Source: Paraeggerthella sp964369725
Lineage (GTDB): Bacteria > Actinomycetota > Coriobacteriia > Coriobacteriales > Eggerthellaceae
DNA: 64,000 nucleotides
Assembly (NCBI GenBank): GCA_964369725.1
Contig: CAYJGC010000003.1
Span: 3,382-67,381 of the forward strand
Direction: 5' to 3'
Under the pieces are notes generated by a model. The model made no database searches, was not told where the DNA came from, and saw only the letters and a program-made list of their open reading frames with translations. The position numbers were made by a program, and so were the translations under genes. Each line of letters begins with the position of its first letter. Positions within the stretch are counted from its first letter, which is position 1. Of this stretch, positions 45,023 through 54,034 are shown piece after piece.

Positions 45023-46378
45023 ATGGCACTCCCTGCATCTGATTTAACTAAAAAAGCCGACGGGCGTACAACAATGGAGCTTGGCGCTGTATTGCCTTTG
45101 ACGGCCGAGGTAAAAGACGATCACCTTTTTGTAGGTGGCGTCGATATGGTTGAACTTGCGCGTGAACAAGGTACCGCGCTTTATGTAATGGACGAAGCTG
45201 ATATGCGTACGCGTATGCAAACATATATGGAATCGTTTCGTAGTCGATATGAAAATTCCGACGTCATTTATGCAAGCAAGGCATTCCTCAATAAAGAAGC
45301 AGCACGTATTGTGGCCGAAGAAGGCTTATGCTTGGACGTTTCTGGCGGAGGTGAGCTGGCATGTGCGCGTGCGGTGGGTTTCCCTATGGAGCGCGTGTTT
45401 GTGCACGGAAATAACAAGACCGCTCAGGAACTACGCGAGGCAATTGGTGCAGGCGTAGGTCGTATTGTGGTGGATAGTCGCATTGAGCTTGATCGTGTCT
45501 CTGAAATTGCGGGAGAGTTGGGCGTTGAGCAGGCAATTTATATGCGCATTACCCCTGGTGTTGAGGCGGATACACATGAATATATTCGCACAGGTTGCGA
45601 GGATTCAAAATTTGGTTTTACTATGTTGGGAGACTTTGCTTTCAAGTGTGTTAAAGATGCTCTTGATGCTCCTCATGTGCGCTTGGCCGGCTTTCATTGT
45701 CATATTGGTTCGCAAATCTTCGCTTTGCATTCTTTTGGCGAAGCAGCTCAGGTTATGATCGAATTTATTGCGCGCGTCCGTGACGAGTATGGCTATCTTA
45801 TTGAAGAGCTTGATTTGGGTGGCGGGCTTGGTATTGCTTACGGTGCAGCCGATGAGCCTTCAACGATAGATGATTACGCTGCTTGTACGGTAGATGCAGT
45901 GAAGAAATATTGTGCAGAATACAGCTTGCCGCTACCTCGCTTATCTGTTGAGCCTGGCCGCAGCTTGGCGGCAACGGCTGGACTCACACTTTACACGGTA
46001 GGCATCTTAAAGACTCTTCCTGGAGTGCGCAAATTTGTGGCAATTGACGGCGGTATGTCAGACAATATTCGCACAGCACTTTATCATGCAAATTACGAAC
46101 CTACCATTGCCAACAAGGCTGGACAGCCACGCAGTGAAATTGTTACTCTGTGTGGCAAGCACTGTGAAAGCGGTGATGCTGTGGTAACGGACATGTCTTT
46201 GCAGCCAGCAGAGATTGATGACGTAGTGGCAGTATTCGGAACGGGTGCTTATTGCTACACTATGTCAAGTAACTATAATGGACAAACGCGACCGGGTATT
46301 GTGTTTGTCAAAGATGGACAAGCGCGTGTAGTGACAAGGCGTGAAACATATGAAGACCTGTATGGGCGCGATATTTAG
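45023..46378 (+). CDS. lysA: Diaminopimelate decarboxylase
   Basis: Converts meso-diaminopimelate to lysine and CO2 (PLP, fold type III). The 451-residue protein has the PLP-binding Lys in VIYASKAFLNKEAARI, GHCHIGSQIF-type AGFHCHIGSQIF, LDLGGGLGIAYG and the C-terminal CGKHCESGD and GAYCYTMSSNYNG. It is followed 9 bases later by hom, so aspartate-family synthesis is grouped. Confidence 0.96.
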   Translation: MALPASDLTKKADGRTTMELGAVLPLTAEVKDDHLFVGGVDMVELAREQGTALYVMDEADMRTRMQTYMESFRSRYENSDVIYASKAFLNKEAARIVAEEGLCLDVSGGGELACARAVGFPMERVFVHGNNKTAQELREAIGAGVGRIVVDSRIELDRVSEIAGELGVEQAIYMRITPGVEADTHEYIRTGCEDSKFGFTMLGDFAFKCVKDALDAPHVRLAGFHCHIGSQIFALHSFGEAAQVMIEFIARVRDEYGYLIEELDLGGGLGIAYGAADEPSTIDDYAACTVDAVKKYCAEYSLPLPRLSVEPGRSLAATAGLTLYTVGILKTLPGVRKFVAIDGGMSDNIRTALYHANYEPTIANKAGQPRSEIVTLCGKHCESGDAVVTDMSLQPAEIDDVVAVFGTGAYCYTMSSNYNGQTRPGIVFVKDGQARVVTRRETYEDLYGRDI

Positions 46379-46387
46379 GAGAATACT

Positions 46388-47671
46388 ATGACCATCAAGT
46401 TAGGGCTTGTTGGCACGGGCACCGTAGGTGGTGGATGTGTCAATATTTTAAAAAACCATCGTGAGAAATTTTTGCGCCACTATGGAGTAGATTTGGAACT
46501 TGTTCGCGTGTGTTCGCTCAGCCGTGAGCAGGCAGCCGAATATGGTGTGGAAGATCTCTTTACGACTGACTATCATGACATCATCAATGATCCTGAAATC
46601 AGCATCGTTATTGAGGTTATTGGAGGAACTACGGTGGCGCGCGATGTGGTGCAAAGTTCTTTGCGTGCAGGAAAGCATGTAGTAACTGCTAATAAGGCAC
46701 TTATGGCTACCTACGGGGAAGAAGTCATGAGTACTGCCCGCGAAATGGGTAAAGAGATTGCTTTTGAGGCGAGCGTTGGTGGTGGTATCCCTATTATCAG
46801 CCCCATGAAACACTCTTTAATCGCCAATGAAATCACTTCAGTGATGGGCATTGTAAACGGAACTACTAACTACATGCTTACTCGTATGGTAGAGAACGGT
46901 TTAAGCTATGAAGCGGCTTTGAAAGAAGCTCAAGAAAAGGGATTTGCCGAAGCGGATCCAACGGCCGATGTTGACGGTTTTGATGCTGCAGCAAAGATTG
47001 CCATTTTGGCTTCAATTGCTTTTAATTCTCGAGTAACTATTGATGACGTTCATACTGAGGGTATTCGCAACATTACTACGATGGATTTAGATGCTGCAAA
47101 TGATATGGGCTATTGTGTTAAGCTCTTGGCGCTTGCTCATCGCACATCGGATGGTATTGACGTGCGCGTACATCCGACTATGCTGCCACTTGAGCACCAA
47201 CTTGCTAAGGTAAATGGCGTATACAATGCTATTTACGTTACCGGTGATGCGGTGGGAGAGACTATGTTCTTTGGAGAGGGTGCCGGCGCAGGTCCTGCTG
47301 CTAGTGCGGTTATGGGCGACGTTGTTGAGGTTGCTCGCAATGAAACCAAAGGAGTAGACTCCCTGGTTGGTTGTACTTGTACCGACGAGTTGCCTATTGT
47401 TCCTATGAAGGATTTAAAAACTAAATATTACATTCGCTTTACGGTAGCAGATCGTGCAGGCGTACTCGGCGCCATGGCTACGGTTTTTGCCCGTCACGAA
47501 GTAAGTGTATTTTCTGTTGTGCAGCGTGGAGAAAAGGATGGCGACCAGGTTGGTGTAGTTTACGTAACTCACACCGCTTGCGAGCAAAGTATTCGTGACG
47601 TCCTTTCAGAAATTGCTCAACTCGAAGATACGTTGCGCGCGGAACCCAGTGTAATTCGTGTTGAAGGCTAG
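46388..47671 (+). CDS. hom: Homoserine dehydrogenase
   Basis: Reduces aspartate semialdehyde to homoserine with NAD(P)H. The 427-residue protein has the dinucleotide site GLVGTGTVGGGCVNIL, catalytic-domain block VNGTTNYMLTRM, GFAEADPTADVDGFDAAAKIAILA, and a C-terminal ACT domain (from about 345: YYIRFTVADRAGVLGAMATVFARHEVSV). It lacks an aspartokinase fusion. Confidence 0.96.
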   Translation: MTIKLGLVGTGTVGGGCVNILKNHREKFLRHYGVDLELVRVCSLSREQAAEYGVEDLFTTDYHDIINDPEISIVIEVIGGTTVARDVVQSSLRAGKHVVTANKALMATYGEEVMSTAREMGKEIAFEASVGGGIPIISPMKHSLIANEITSVMGIVNGTTNYMLTRMVENGLSYEAALKEAQEKGFAEADPTADVDGFDAAAKIAILASIAFNSRVTIDDVHTEGIRNITTMDLDAANDMGYCVKLLALAHRTSDGIDVRVHPTMLPLEHQLAKVNGVYNAIYVTGDAVGETMFFGEGAGAGPAASAVMGDVVEVARNETKGVDSLVGCTCTDELPIVPMKDLKTKYYIRFTVADRAGVLGAMATVFARHEVSVFSVVQRGEKDGDQVGVVYVTHTACEQSIRDVLSEIAQLEDTLRAEPSVIRVEG

Positions 47672-47699
47672 GTCGCGTTATATAAGATAGTATTTTGCG

Positions 47700-47744
47700 A
47701 AGTCTTGCGGACAAACCCGAAAGGGTGCCCGCAAGACTTTTTTA
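47700..47744 (+). terminator. Terminator of lysA-hom
   Basis: AAGTCTTGCGG (47700-47710) and CCGCAAGACTT (47729-47739) pair exactly, followed by TTTTT. Confidence 0.93.
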
Positions 47745-48022
47745 CGAGTGCGCTTAGTGTTGACAGCTAGTTTAGTATGGAGATATCCCCTTTAAAACTG
47801 CTTTTAGCACGCTCTTCTTGTCAAGAAGAGTTCGTCTTTGTAGGTAAATGGTAAAGCTGCTGTGAGTGTCTTGTGGTTTAAATGTTTCGGTTAGATAACG
47901 ACTTTTTGTCAGAAACAAATACGCGTTACCTTGTACAGAGATGATTGTTGGTGTGGCAGTTTTCTCGGGTACGTCACGCTCTCGATAGTACTTGTTAGTT
48001 TTCAGGATGAAAAAGAGGAAAT
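47745..48022. other. Intergenic region before the zinc-ribbon protein
   Basis: About 280 bases. A 19-base palindrome (CTCTTCTTG, T, CAAGAAGAG at 47812-47830) is the only structure noticed. An open minus-strand frame (47772-48065) overlaps the next gene's start and shows no domain features. Confidence 0.4.
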
Positions 48023-48439
48023 GTGAACGATTTTTTTCAGCGTATGCAGTGGAAATTGATGTCATGGATGCAAGGGCGTTATGGCAATGATAATCTGTCG
48101 TCGTTTCTTATGGGTGCTGCCATCGTTTTGATGCTGGTTTCTTTTGTATTTGGTTTTGACATAGTCTGGACGCTTTCGAGTGTATTGTTGATCCTTGTTC
48201 TTTTTCGTACCTTTTCCAAGAACATTACTGCGCGTGCGAAGGAAAACTCTACTTTTGAGCGGGTAATGATTAAGCCCAAGCATCAGTGGGACTTGTTAAA
48301 TAAGAGATGGATTAATCGTAAGACTACGCAGTATTTTAAATGCAAGAATTGCGGTCAAATGCTTTCGGTACCTCGTGGCAAGGGAACGTTGCGTGTCGTG
48401 TGTCCAAAGTGTAAAACCGAAACAGTGCGAAAGTCTTAG
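48023..48439 (+). CDS. Membrane protein with C-terminal zinc ribbon
   Basis: A 138-residue protein: two hydrophobic segments (about 28-48 and 50-65), a basic middle and a C-terminal CKNCG...CPKC zinc ribbon (about 107-130). Its start GTG 48023 has AGAGGAAA ahead of it. First gene of the cluster with DUF5685, a J-domain protein and DnaK. Function unknown. Confidence 0.8.
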   Translation: MNDFFQRMQWKLMSWMQGRYGNDNLSSFLMGAAIVLMLVSFVFGFDIVWTLSSVLLILVLFRTFSKNITARAKENSTFERVMIKPKHQWDLLNKRWINRKTTQYFKCKNCGQMLSVPRGKGTLRVVCPKCKTETVRKS

Positions 48440-48445
48440 CTCGCT

Positions 48446-49306
48446 GTGTTTGGTTATATTATTCCGCGCATAGAAAGCCTTGACCGGACAGAGCAGGAGC
48501 GCTACCAGTCTGTTTATTGCGGGCTTTGTCGCAGTCTTGGTCGTTGCTCGGGGCAGTGTAGTCGATTTACTCTGTCGTACGATATGACATTTCTTGCGCT
48601 TGTTTTGTCTTCGATGTATGAGAAACAAGAGGCTTCAGGACAAGGTCGCTGCTTGATTCATCCTGCAAAACCGCGAGCTTTTGTGCAAAGTGATTGTATA
48701 GAATACGCGGCAGATATGTCAGTCGTTTTAGCGTATCATAAGTGCTTAGACGATTGGAAGGATGACTCGCGCGTTAGGAGTTGGGCGGCAGCAGGTGTTC
48801 TTTCGCGTCCGTATGAAACGGTAAAGAAACTTTATCCCCATACGTGTGAAGTAGTTGAGTATTCTATGCAAGAAATTGCGCGTATTGAAAAGAAAGCACT
48901 TTGCCAAGCCGGCACTACTCATAGATTAAACGCATGTATCGACGAGAATCCCGATGAGGCAGCAAATTGCTTCGGTATGTTGTTGGGAGAAATTTTTGCT
49001 TGGCAAAATGATTTTTGGAGTGAAGATTTGCGTCGATTTGGCGCGCGTTTAGGAAAATTTGTCTACGTAATGGATGCCGTAATGGATTTTGATGAAGATA
49101 AGCAGTCGGGTAGTTACAATCCTCTGATTGCCTTGCAAGTAGATCCAGCTCATATGAAAGAAGATTTGGAAATGTTGGCCTTGAGTGCGGTGGATGCATT
49201 TGAGCGACTTCCGCTTGTGCAGGATGTGCACTTGCTGCGCAGCGTGCTATATGCGGGTATGTGGCAAAAGTATCTCGTAAAGAATGAAGAAACTAATGGC
49301 AACTGA
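48446..49306 (+). CDS. DUF5685 family protein
   Basis: A 286-residue protein. The N-terminus MFGYIIPRIESLDRTEQERYQSVYCGLCRSLG is the DUF5685 signature, with conserved CxxC (YCGLC) and more Cys nearby (CSGQCSRF). ADMSVVLAYHKCLDDWKDD and MDAVMDFDEDKQSGSYNPL give acid-rich helical segments that recall isoprenoid/diphosphate-binding folds, though this is only a resemblance. The start is GTG 48446 with a weak site, 6 bases after the ribbon gene. Confidence 0.82.
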   Translation: MFGYIIPRIESLDRTEQERYQSVYCGLCRSLGRCSGQCSRFTLSYDMTFLALVLSSMYEKQEASGQGRCLIHPAKPRAFVQSDCIEYAADMSVVLAYHKCLDDWKDDSRVRSWAAAGVLSRPYETVKKLYPHTCEVVEYSMQEIARIEKKALCQAGTTHRLNACIDENPDEAANCFGMLLGEIFAWQNDFWSEDLRRFGARLGKFVYVMDAVMDFDEDKQSGSYNPLIALQVDPAHMKEDLEMLALSAVDAFERLPLVQDVHLLRSVLYAGMWQKYLVKNEETNGN

Positions 49307-50066
49307 GAATCCTTATGATATTTTGGGCATTGCCCACGATGCAACACCGGATGAAGTGAAGAAGGCGTATCGCAAAAAGGCACGCGAAAATCACCCTGAT
49401 TTGCATCCCAATGATGCGTCTGCGGTAGAGCGCATGAACAAGATTAACGAAGCGTATGACCGTATTGTAAATCCCGAAAAGTATGCCGCTCGAGATAGAC
49501 GAAGTGCGTCGTCTAGCGGTACAGGTGGTGCTGCGGCAAACCCCTACAGCAATCCCTATGGACAGGGAAGTGGACAGGCGGGCGCTGGGCAAGATTCGCA
49601 AAATCCGTACGGGTGGACGTTTGTTGATTTTGATGACTTGTTTGGCTTTGGGGGCACAAGTTCTGGTTCTCGCGAGCCTATCCATCCTGAGTCAGCTGTG
49701 AGTGATAGCCCTCAAATTCGTGGAGTAGTTAACGATATTAACGCAGGTCGTCATCGTGAGGCGGTACGTTCACTTAATGAAATAACGAGTGATGGACGCA
49801 ATGCTCGTTGGTATTACTTAAGCGCGCTTGCAAACGACGGGGCGGGTAATACGCTTATGGCATCAGAGCAAATTAGGCGAGCTATACGTTTGGAACCCGT
49901 CAATCCAGACTATCAACGTGCTCAGCGTTATTTTCAACAAGCAGGCAAAACGTATCAACAAGAAGGTCAGGCACAGGGTTTTAGCATGGGCATCGATCCT
50001 ACCATGTTGTGCATTGGTATTTGGTGCTGCGGGCCTACGCTGTGCCGTCCTTTTCTTGGTTGTTAG
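49296..50066 (+). CDS. J-domain protein with TPR-like and Cys-rich C-terminus
   Basis: Cochaperone of Hsp70. The J domain occupies residues 5-65 with the HPD motif in ENHPDLHP, then a Gly/Ser/Gln-rich linker and a C-terminal TPR-like pair (about 145-215: AREAVRSLNEI-type helices, IRRAIRLEPVNPDYQRAQRYF). The last 20 residues contain five Cys (CIGIWCC, LC, and a terminal GC) and look membrane- or metal-associated. It lacks the zinc-finger domain of classic DnaJ. The ATG at 49284 is an alternative. It overlaps DUF5685 by 11 bases. Confidence 0.85.
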   Translation: MATENPYDILGIAHDATPDEVKKAYRKKARENHPDLHPNDASAVERMNKINEAYDRIVNPEKYAARDRRSASSSGTGGAAANPYSNPYGQGSGQAGAGQDSQNPYGWTFVDFDDLFGFGGTSSGSREPIHPESAVSDSPQIRGVVNDINAGRHREAVRSLNEITSDGRNARWYYLSALANDGAGNTLMASEQIRRAIRLEPVNPDYQRAQRYFQQAGKTYQQEGQAQGFSMGIDPTMLCIGIWCCGPTLCRPFLGC

Positions 50067-50127
50067 GATTGCGCAATACGATTGTGTATAAGTGTATGAG
50101 AAAAAGCTCTAGCGAAAGGAAGCGCAT

Positions 50128-51936
50128 ATGGGAGCAACAATAGGCATTGACTTGGGGACTACCAATAGTTGTGTGGCAGCGGTTGAAGGCGGTCGTCCCG
50201 TCATTATCCCTAATGCAGAAGGAGACCGTACAACTCCTAGTGTGATTGCCTTTACTAAAGATGATGAGCGCTTGGTTGGCTCAATTGCCATTCGACAGGC
50301 TGCTATAAATCCTCAGCGTACTATTTCGTCAGTAAAACGTCATATGGGAAGCGACTGGCACAGCGAACTAGATGGACAAAAATTCACTCCCCAAGAGCTC
50401 TCGGCTATGATTTTGCGAAAATTGCGTCGTGATGCGGAATCTTTTCTCGGACAAGAAGTGACGCAAGCGGTAATAACCGTGCCTGCATATTTTGATGATG
50501 CGCAGCGTCAGGCCACCAAAGATGCGGGTCGAATTGCGGGACTTGATGTATTGCGTATTATCAATGAGCCCACGAGTGCAGCGCTTGCTTATGGACTTGA
50601 TAATGATAAGCAACAAAAAGTCATGGTATATGACTTAGGCGGTGGAACGTTCGACGTTTCGATTATCGAGATCGGAGACGGGGTTATTGAAGTTCTTGCG
50701 ACGTCAGGTGACAACCATTTGGGTGGCGATGACTTCGATGAACGTGTTGCCCACTACATCCTAGAGGCCTTTAAACGCGACAACGGCATCGATATAGGTC
50801 GGGACGCTTCGGCAATGCAGCGTGTGATGGAGGCGGCTCGTCAAGCAAAGGTTGACTTGTCTTCGCTTGACAGCACGAGCATAAACCTTCCTTTTTTGGC
50901 GCAAGGTTCGCAAGGGCCGTTGCATTTGGAGTTTTCGCTCACGCGGGCAAAGTTTGATGAAATTACACGTGACTTGGTGAATCGCACTACGGAACCGGTA
51001 GAAAATGCGCTTAACGATGCAGGCATAGCGGCATCCGAATTGGGATGCGTGCTCTTAGTAGGTGGCTCTACGCGTATACCTGCAGTGCAGGCAAAGGTTC
51101 GTGAACTTACGGGCAAGGAGCCTTCTGCATCTATCAATCCTGATGAATGTGTTGCCATGGGTGCAGCTATTCAAGGAGACACGCTGTCGAGTTCTGCTCA
51201 GGGATTGGTCCATGCGGGGAATAGCATATTGCTTTTGGATGTCACTCCGCTTAGCTTGTCGGTAGAGACCGTAGGAGGCGTGGCAACACGTCTTATCGAA
51301 AGAAACACAACGCTCCCTGCCAATTATTCGCAGGTTTTTTCTACGGCTGCAGCGTTTCAGACAAGCGTAGAAATTCATGTATTGCAGGGCGAGCGTCCTA
51401 TGGCTGCTGATAATAAGTCTATTGGCACATTTCGTTTAAAAGGGATTAAACGTGCACCAGCCGGTGTTCCGCAGATTGAAGTAACGTTTGACATTGATGC
51501 AAATGGAATCTTGGTAGTGTCTGCAAAGGATTTGGGCACAGGTAAAGAGCAGTCTATTACTATTGATGATTCTGGACGCATGTCTGATGAAGAGATACGT
51601 CGTGCCATGGCAGATGCAGAATTGTATGCTGCCCAAGATGAAGATCGCCGTAAGTCCATGCATGCACGCGATGATGCTCAACGTTTGCTAAATGAGGTCG
51701 ATCAGGCACTTGCCTCTGTTGGTAAGCAGGTAGAAAAAGAGGAAAAGAAACAGGTGCGCAGTGATGCTGATGATCTTCGCAAACTAGTAACTAAGCGTCC
51801 TGCAGGATTTACTAAGCGCGCTCGTGAAGCGGCTCAGAATGCTGCAGATGACACTTCTGCTATTGAAACTGCAAGCGAAAAGTTGAAGATATCTAGTGCA
51901 CATATTCGAGAATTGGCAGAGGCTAAAGAGAAATAG
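50128..51936 (+). CDS. dnaK: Hsp70 chaperone DnaK
   Basis: ATP-dependent chaperone of 602 residues. N-terminal ATPase motifs: GIDLGTTNSCVA, VITVPAYFDDAQRQATKDAGRIAGLDVLRIINEPTSAALAYG, YDLGGGTFDVSI; substrate-binding domain with VTPLSLSVETVGG and GILVVSAKDLGTGKEQSI. The C-terminus ends ELAEAKEK without the acidic EEVD-like tail of housekeeping DnaK, and grpE and hrcA are not adjacent. It probably works with the J-domain protein upstream. It may be a second Hsp70 rather than the main one. Confidence 0.9.
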   Translation: MGATIGIDLGTTNSCVAAVEGGRPVIIPNAEGDRTTPSVIAFTKDDERLVGSIAIRQAAINPQRTISSVKRHMGSDWHSELDGQKFTPQELSAMILRKLRRDAESFLGQEVTQAVITVPAYFDDAQRQATKDAGRIAGLDVLRIINEPTSAALAYGLDNDKQQKVMVYDLGGGTFDVSIIEIGDGVIEVLATSGDNHLGGDDFDERVAHYILEAFKRDNGIDIGRDASAMQRVMEAARQAKVDLSSLDSTSINLPFLAQGSQGPLHLEFSLTRAKFDEITRDLVNRTTEPVENALNDAGIAASELGCVLLVGGSTRIPAVQAKVRELTGKEPSASINPDECVAMGAAIQGDTLSSSAQGLVHAGNSILLLDVTPLSLSVETVGGVATRLIERNTTLPANYSQVFSTAAAFQTSVEIHVLQGERPMAADNKSIGTFRLKGIKRAPAGVPQIEVTFDIDANGILVVSAKDLGTGKEQSITIDDSGRMSDEEIRRAMADAELYAAQDEDRRKSMHARDDAQRLLNEVDQALASVGKQVEKEEKKQVRSDADDLRKLVTKRPAGFTKRAREAAQNAADDTSAIETASEKLKISSAHIRELAEAKEK

Positions 51937-52243
51937 GCTACGCCAAGGATGGTAGCACCGTAGAGATGCAGAAGCGCATGCATGTACTCAAAGTTACCAA
52001 GAGTTGACAGGCTAGAAGCTAGGTAGCTTTACCCATGGTGCTAATGCGTAGTTTGTGAGCCTACAAGTTGGTGAAGAGTTGACCGTATGTTTGGCGGTAT
52101 GCGCGTGAGGTTGTTTTGAAGCATCGAATTCTTAATCGCTTTAGTAGGTGTTTGGATGTTACACCTATCTCATAGAGGCTTTTTTAGTATGATAGTGACT
52201 AGTAAAAAACGTGCAGCATGATGCAGGAAGAAAGGGATTTGAC
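51937..52243. other. Intergenic region before pyrE
   Basis: About 300 bases. A TATGAT at 52189-52194 could be a -10 without a clear -35. No pyr attenuator or PyrR-binding structure is evident. Confidence 0.3.
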
Positions 52244-52921
52244 GTGGAGCAATATAAGCAAGAATTCATTGAGTTTATGGTTGAAAGTGAAGTCCTCAAG
52301 TTTGGTGATTTCACCTTGAAAAGTGGTCGCAAGTCTCCCTTTTTCATGAATGCTGGTGCGTACGTAACGGGTGAGCAATTGCATCGCCTAGGTTTGTATT
52401 ACGCCCGTGCCATTCACGCTAATTTTGGACTTGATTTTGATGTAGTGTTTGGTCCTGCATACAAAGGCATTCCGCTTGCGGTTATCACCACGATGGCAAT
52501 CAATGAACTCTATGGTAAGGAAGTTCGTTATTGCTCAAATCGTAAAGAGGTAAAAGATCACGGAGACGCAGGTATTTTGTTAGGTAGTAGTTTGTGTGAT
52601 GGCGATAGAGTGGTCATTGTTGAAGACGTAACAACATCAGGCAAATCAATTGATGAAACGCATCCTATTTTGATGGAGCAGGCAAACGTTGAGGTGAAAG
52701 GCCTCATGGTTTCCCTTAATCGCATGGAAGTGGGTAAGGGTGGCATAGTGAGCGCTGTTGATGAAGTGAGTGAGCGCTACGGTTTCCCCGCAGCCTCTAT
52801 TGTCGATATGGCAGAAGTAACCAAGTATCTTTATAACCGCGAAGTGCAGGGGCGCGTTATTATTGATGATGAAATCAAAGCGGCGATTGACGCATACTAT
52901 CTGCAATACGGTCCAAAGTAG
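52244..52921 (+). CDS. pyrE: Orotate phosphoribosyltransferase
   Basis: Couples orotate and PRPP to OMP (de novo pyrimidine synthesis). The 225-residue protein has the type I PRTase binding motif VVIVEDVTTSGKS, GPAYKGIPLA and FTLKSGRKSPFFMNAG. GTG 52244 follows AAAGGG; a further GTG at 52211 lacks one. Confidence 0.95.
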   Translation: MEQYKQEFIEFMVESEVLKFGDFTLKSGRKSPFFMNAGAYVTGEQLHRLGLYYARAIHANFGLDFDVVFGPAYKGIPLAVITTMAINELYGKEVRYCSNRKEVKDHGDAGILLGSSLCDGDRVVIVEDVTTSGKSIDETHPILMEQANVEVKGLMVSLNRMEVGKGGIVSAVDEVSERYGFPAASIVDMAEVTKYLYNREVQGRVIIDDEIKAAIDAYYLQYGPK

Positions 52922-52937
52922 CATTAAGATTTACGTT

Positions 52938-52966
52938 TCGGCCAAGGAAACTGATCCTTGGCCGAC
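52938..52966 (+). terminator. Hairpin after pyrE
   Basis: TCGGCCAAGGA (52938-52948) and TCCTTGGCCGA (52955-52965) pair exactly with a 6-base loop. There is no long T run, so termination may be partial before the HAD gene. Confidence 0.6.
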
Positions 52967-53009
52967 TGTTTGTCAGGATAGTGGGGAAGAGAGTATAAGA
53001 GGTTTGCTT

Positions 53010-53681
53010 GTGGATGCATCTCAGATTGGCATAATGTTTGACTGTGACGGAACGCTCATTGATTCTATGCCTATGTGGCGCGAGGTGGAAGAGAAGCTTG
53101 GTAGGCGTGCGGGCGTTGTTTTATCGCAAACAGATACTGACCTTTTGACGATACTTACCATTCCCGAAGTAGGTGCATTTTTTTATGAGCGTTACGGATT
53201 GGGCTCATCACCTCATCAGGTAGTAGATATGATTGACGAATTGGTTTTGGAATATTATCAAACTTGTGCGAGCGAGAGGTCGGGAGCCCTTGAGTTTGTT
53301 AAACAGCTTGCAGCAGCGGGTGTGCACATGAGTGTTGTGTCTTCTAGCCCACAACCGTACTTGCAAGCAGGATTGACTCGCTGTGGTTTTGCGCCCTACC
53401 TTGATGCGATAGTTTCAGTAGATGATGTGGGTAGATCTAAGCGTGAGTCCACTGTTTGGGACCGCGCGTGTGACCTTATGGGAACCCAAAAAGAGAATAC
53501 TTGGGGCATGGAAGATGCAGCTTATGCGGTACAGACGCTTAATTCTGCAGGGTATCGTACCCTTGCAATTTATGATTGCGATCTTTCTGGAACCCAAGAA
53601 GAACTTAAAAAGTTAGCTCATCATATGGTTATGAGTTTTGAAGAACTGTCTGCACAAACTCTTATCAACTGGACAAAATAA
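53010..53681 (+). CDS. HAD family phosphatase (beta-phosphoglucomutase-like)
   Basis: A 223-residue HAD hydrolase: motif I FDCDGTLIDS, motif II VVSSS, motif III Lys in RSKRES, motif IV GMEDAAYA. A cap domain lies between motifs I and II, as in the phosphoglycolate/beta-phosphoglucomutase group. The substrate is unknown. GTG 53010 follows AGAGG. Confidence 0.85.
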   Translation: MDASQIGIMFDCDGTLIDSMPMWREVEEKLGRRAGVVLSQTDTDLLTILTIPEVGAFFYERYGLGSSPHQVVDMIDELVLEYYQTCASERSGALEFVKQLAAAGVHMSVVSSSPQPYLQAGLTRCGFAPYLDAIVSVDDVGRSKRESTVWDRACDLMGTQKENTWGMEDAAYAVQTLNSAGYRTLAIYDCDLSGTQEELKKLAHHMVMSFEELSAQTLINWTK

Positions 53682-53773
53682 GAACACTTAGTTTCCTAAA
53701 GAGGCTGCGGTTAAAATGACAAAGCTAGGGAATATAGCTAGCTCATTGATTCGTGTTCCGGGTGTTAACTATT

Positions 53774-54034
53774 CTATTTCCAGGGGTCTTCTTGGTAGAA
53801 GGGGTCGGGCGTTGGGGGACGATCGGAGAAGGGGTCGTAGCCATCGTCGTCTTCGGTAGCGGCGCGTAAAAAGGGATCGCATACTGCTGGCGCGGATGTT
53901 GTATCTGTTTTCGCAGAAGGCTCTAAGGTATCACGTTGTAGTCTTTTGTCAGGGGAAACCCCCGCTGCACTTTGAGCAACGGGGGTTATTACGGGTCGCA
54001 GTGTGTAAAGTGGTTTGCGACTAGTCTTGTTCAT
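53774..54034 (-). CDS. Possible 86-residue ORF overlapping the metA stop
   Basis: Begins at ATG 54034, 14 bases inside the metA 3' end, in a different frame. Its C-terminal half is acidic with three DPF motifs (VCDPFLR, GYDPFSD, PDPFYQ) and ends DPWK. It looks protein-like, but the ORF contains a strong hairpin (53957-53987) that resembles a terminator on this strand, and the ribosome-binding site is poor. It could be a real short gene or read-through from metA. Confidence 0.4.
   Translation of the reverse strand: MNKTSRKPLYTLRPVITPVAQSAAGVSPDKRLQRDTLEPSAKTDTTSAPAVCDPFLRAATEDDDGYDPFSDRPPTPDPFYQEDPWK
53957..53987 (-). terminator. Hairpin downstream of metA
   Basis: AACCCCCGCTGC (53957-53968) pairs with GCAACGGGGGTT (53976-53987) over 12 positions, one being a G-U pair only in the minus-strand transcript, which favours a role there. 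It starts 34 bases after the metA stop. Confidence 0.65.

Noticed and set aside
47772..48065. 97-codon minus-strand ORF in the intergenic region
   Set aside because: No ribosome-binding site or domain-like composition; it overlaps the start of the zinc-ribbon gene.
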